A DNA stretch of 5,689 bases, taken from NCBI GenBank assembly GCA_964492135.1, contig CAZBJW010000268.1, positions 1 to 5,689 on the forward strand, written 5' to 3'. This DNA comes from CAYGAW01 sp964492135 (GTDB taxonomy: Bacteria > Chloroflexota > Anaerolineae > UBA7937 > B3-Chlor). Positions 5,464 through 5,689 of the stretch are shown in pieces. The stretch's first letter is position 1. Each line of letters opens with the position of its first letter. Under the pieces are notes generated by a model that saw only the letters and a list, made by a program, of their open reading frames with translations, was not told where the DNA came from and searched no databases. Both the position numbers and the translations under genes were made by a program.

Positions 5464-5689
5464 CAAGACGGCTTACCTCCTCAATCTGGTACGTGAAACG
5501 GCCCGGGATCTGGAGTCTATCCCCCGCGTTGTGGTGCCCACACGGCTGCAGGTGCGCGCCTGGCGCCGCCGCCTGGCGGAAAGCGGAGGCGCGATGGGTG
5601 TGCGGGTGCTTACCTTCGATGGGCTATATGCCGCATGCCTGGCAGCGGCAGGCGAGGCCTACACCGAACTCAGTGACCCGGTCCAGTAC
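5426..5689 (+). CDS. AddB-like helicase/nuclease N-terminus, cut by the window end
   Basis: The first 88 residues of a protein that resembles AddB-type, PD-(D/E)XK-nuclease-containing relatives of UvrD helicases, which process double-strand DNA ends for recombination repair, usually with AddA. VYVAPAAAGKTAYLL (residues 5-19) is a Walker A loop with Lys14 and Thr15; the first glycine of the usual pattern is replaced by Ala. RVVVPTRLQVRAWRRRLAE (34-52) and GVRVLTFDGLYAACLAAAG (58-76) match the next strand-helix units of this family. The nuclease domain would lie beyond the window. GGGGG ends 5 bases before ATG 5426. The same frame stays open back to GTG 5321, so a longer start is possible, but base changes between the repeat copies become purely synonymous only from this ATG onward, which favours it. 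No stop is reached. Confidence 0.75.
   Translation, partial: MAVSVYVAPAAAGKTAYLLNLVRETARDLESIPRVVVPTRLQVRAWRRRLAESGGAMGVRVLTFDGLYAACLAAAGEAYTELSDPVQY

Overview
The window looks like bacterial chromosomal DNA of fairly high G+C with loosely packed genes. The gene types are a TolB-like PD40 propeller protein, an AddB-like helicase/nuclease whose Walker A reads APAAAGKT, a YkoP-like protein and a bacterial BAHD-type acyltransferase. Together they fit an environmental lineage such as Chloroflexota better than a well-studied model bacterium, but this is an impression and no marker gene fixes the taxon.

Layout. Bases 1-233 hold no firm gene, only a terminator-like hairpin (147-171). A membrane methyltransferase of the isoprenylcysteine carboxyl methyltransferase/PEMT type runs 234-812 (+). 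About 735 bases follow with no convincing gene (813-1547). A BAHD-family acyltransferase lies on the minus strand (1548-2729). It diverges from a short TolB/PD40 beta-propeller gene (2819-3442, +), whose 5' end looks damaged.

The most interesting region is 3348-5463. A segment of about 390 bases, containing the 3' end of the PD40 gene, a spacer and the first codons of an AddB-like gene, occurs twice as a diverged direct repeat (about 3348-3735 and 5078-5463, offset 1728-1730 bases). Copy 1 has the intact PD40 end but a truncated AddB start. Copy 2 has a broken PD40 end but the intact AddB start, which runs off the window. Between the copies sits a self-contained minus-strand transcription unit with a near-consensus promoter (TTGGCA-N17-TACAAT), a perfect 9-bp inverted repeat over the predicted transcription start, a 113-residue four-helix EamA/SMR-type membrane protein, a YkoP-like protein 21 bases downstream, and a 10-bp hairpin just after the last stop. 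A sequence resembling the 5' half of a tRNA (perfect D-arm, tRNA-Arg-like) lies between copy 1 and the unit's terminator.

My reading (inference) is that the ancestral order was PD40 gene followed by AddB-like gene. A two-gene unit was then placed in the junction by an event that left a duplicated junction at its two ends, such as single-crossover integration of a circle or tandem duplication with later decay. The small membrane protein and YkoP-like protein are probably co-expressed and may act together at the cell envelope; their substrate cannot be read from the sequence.
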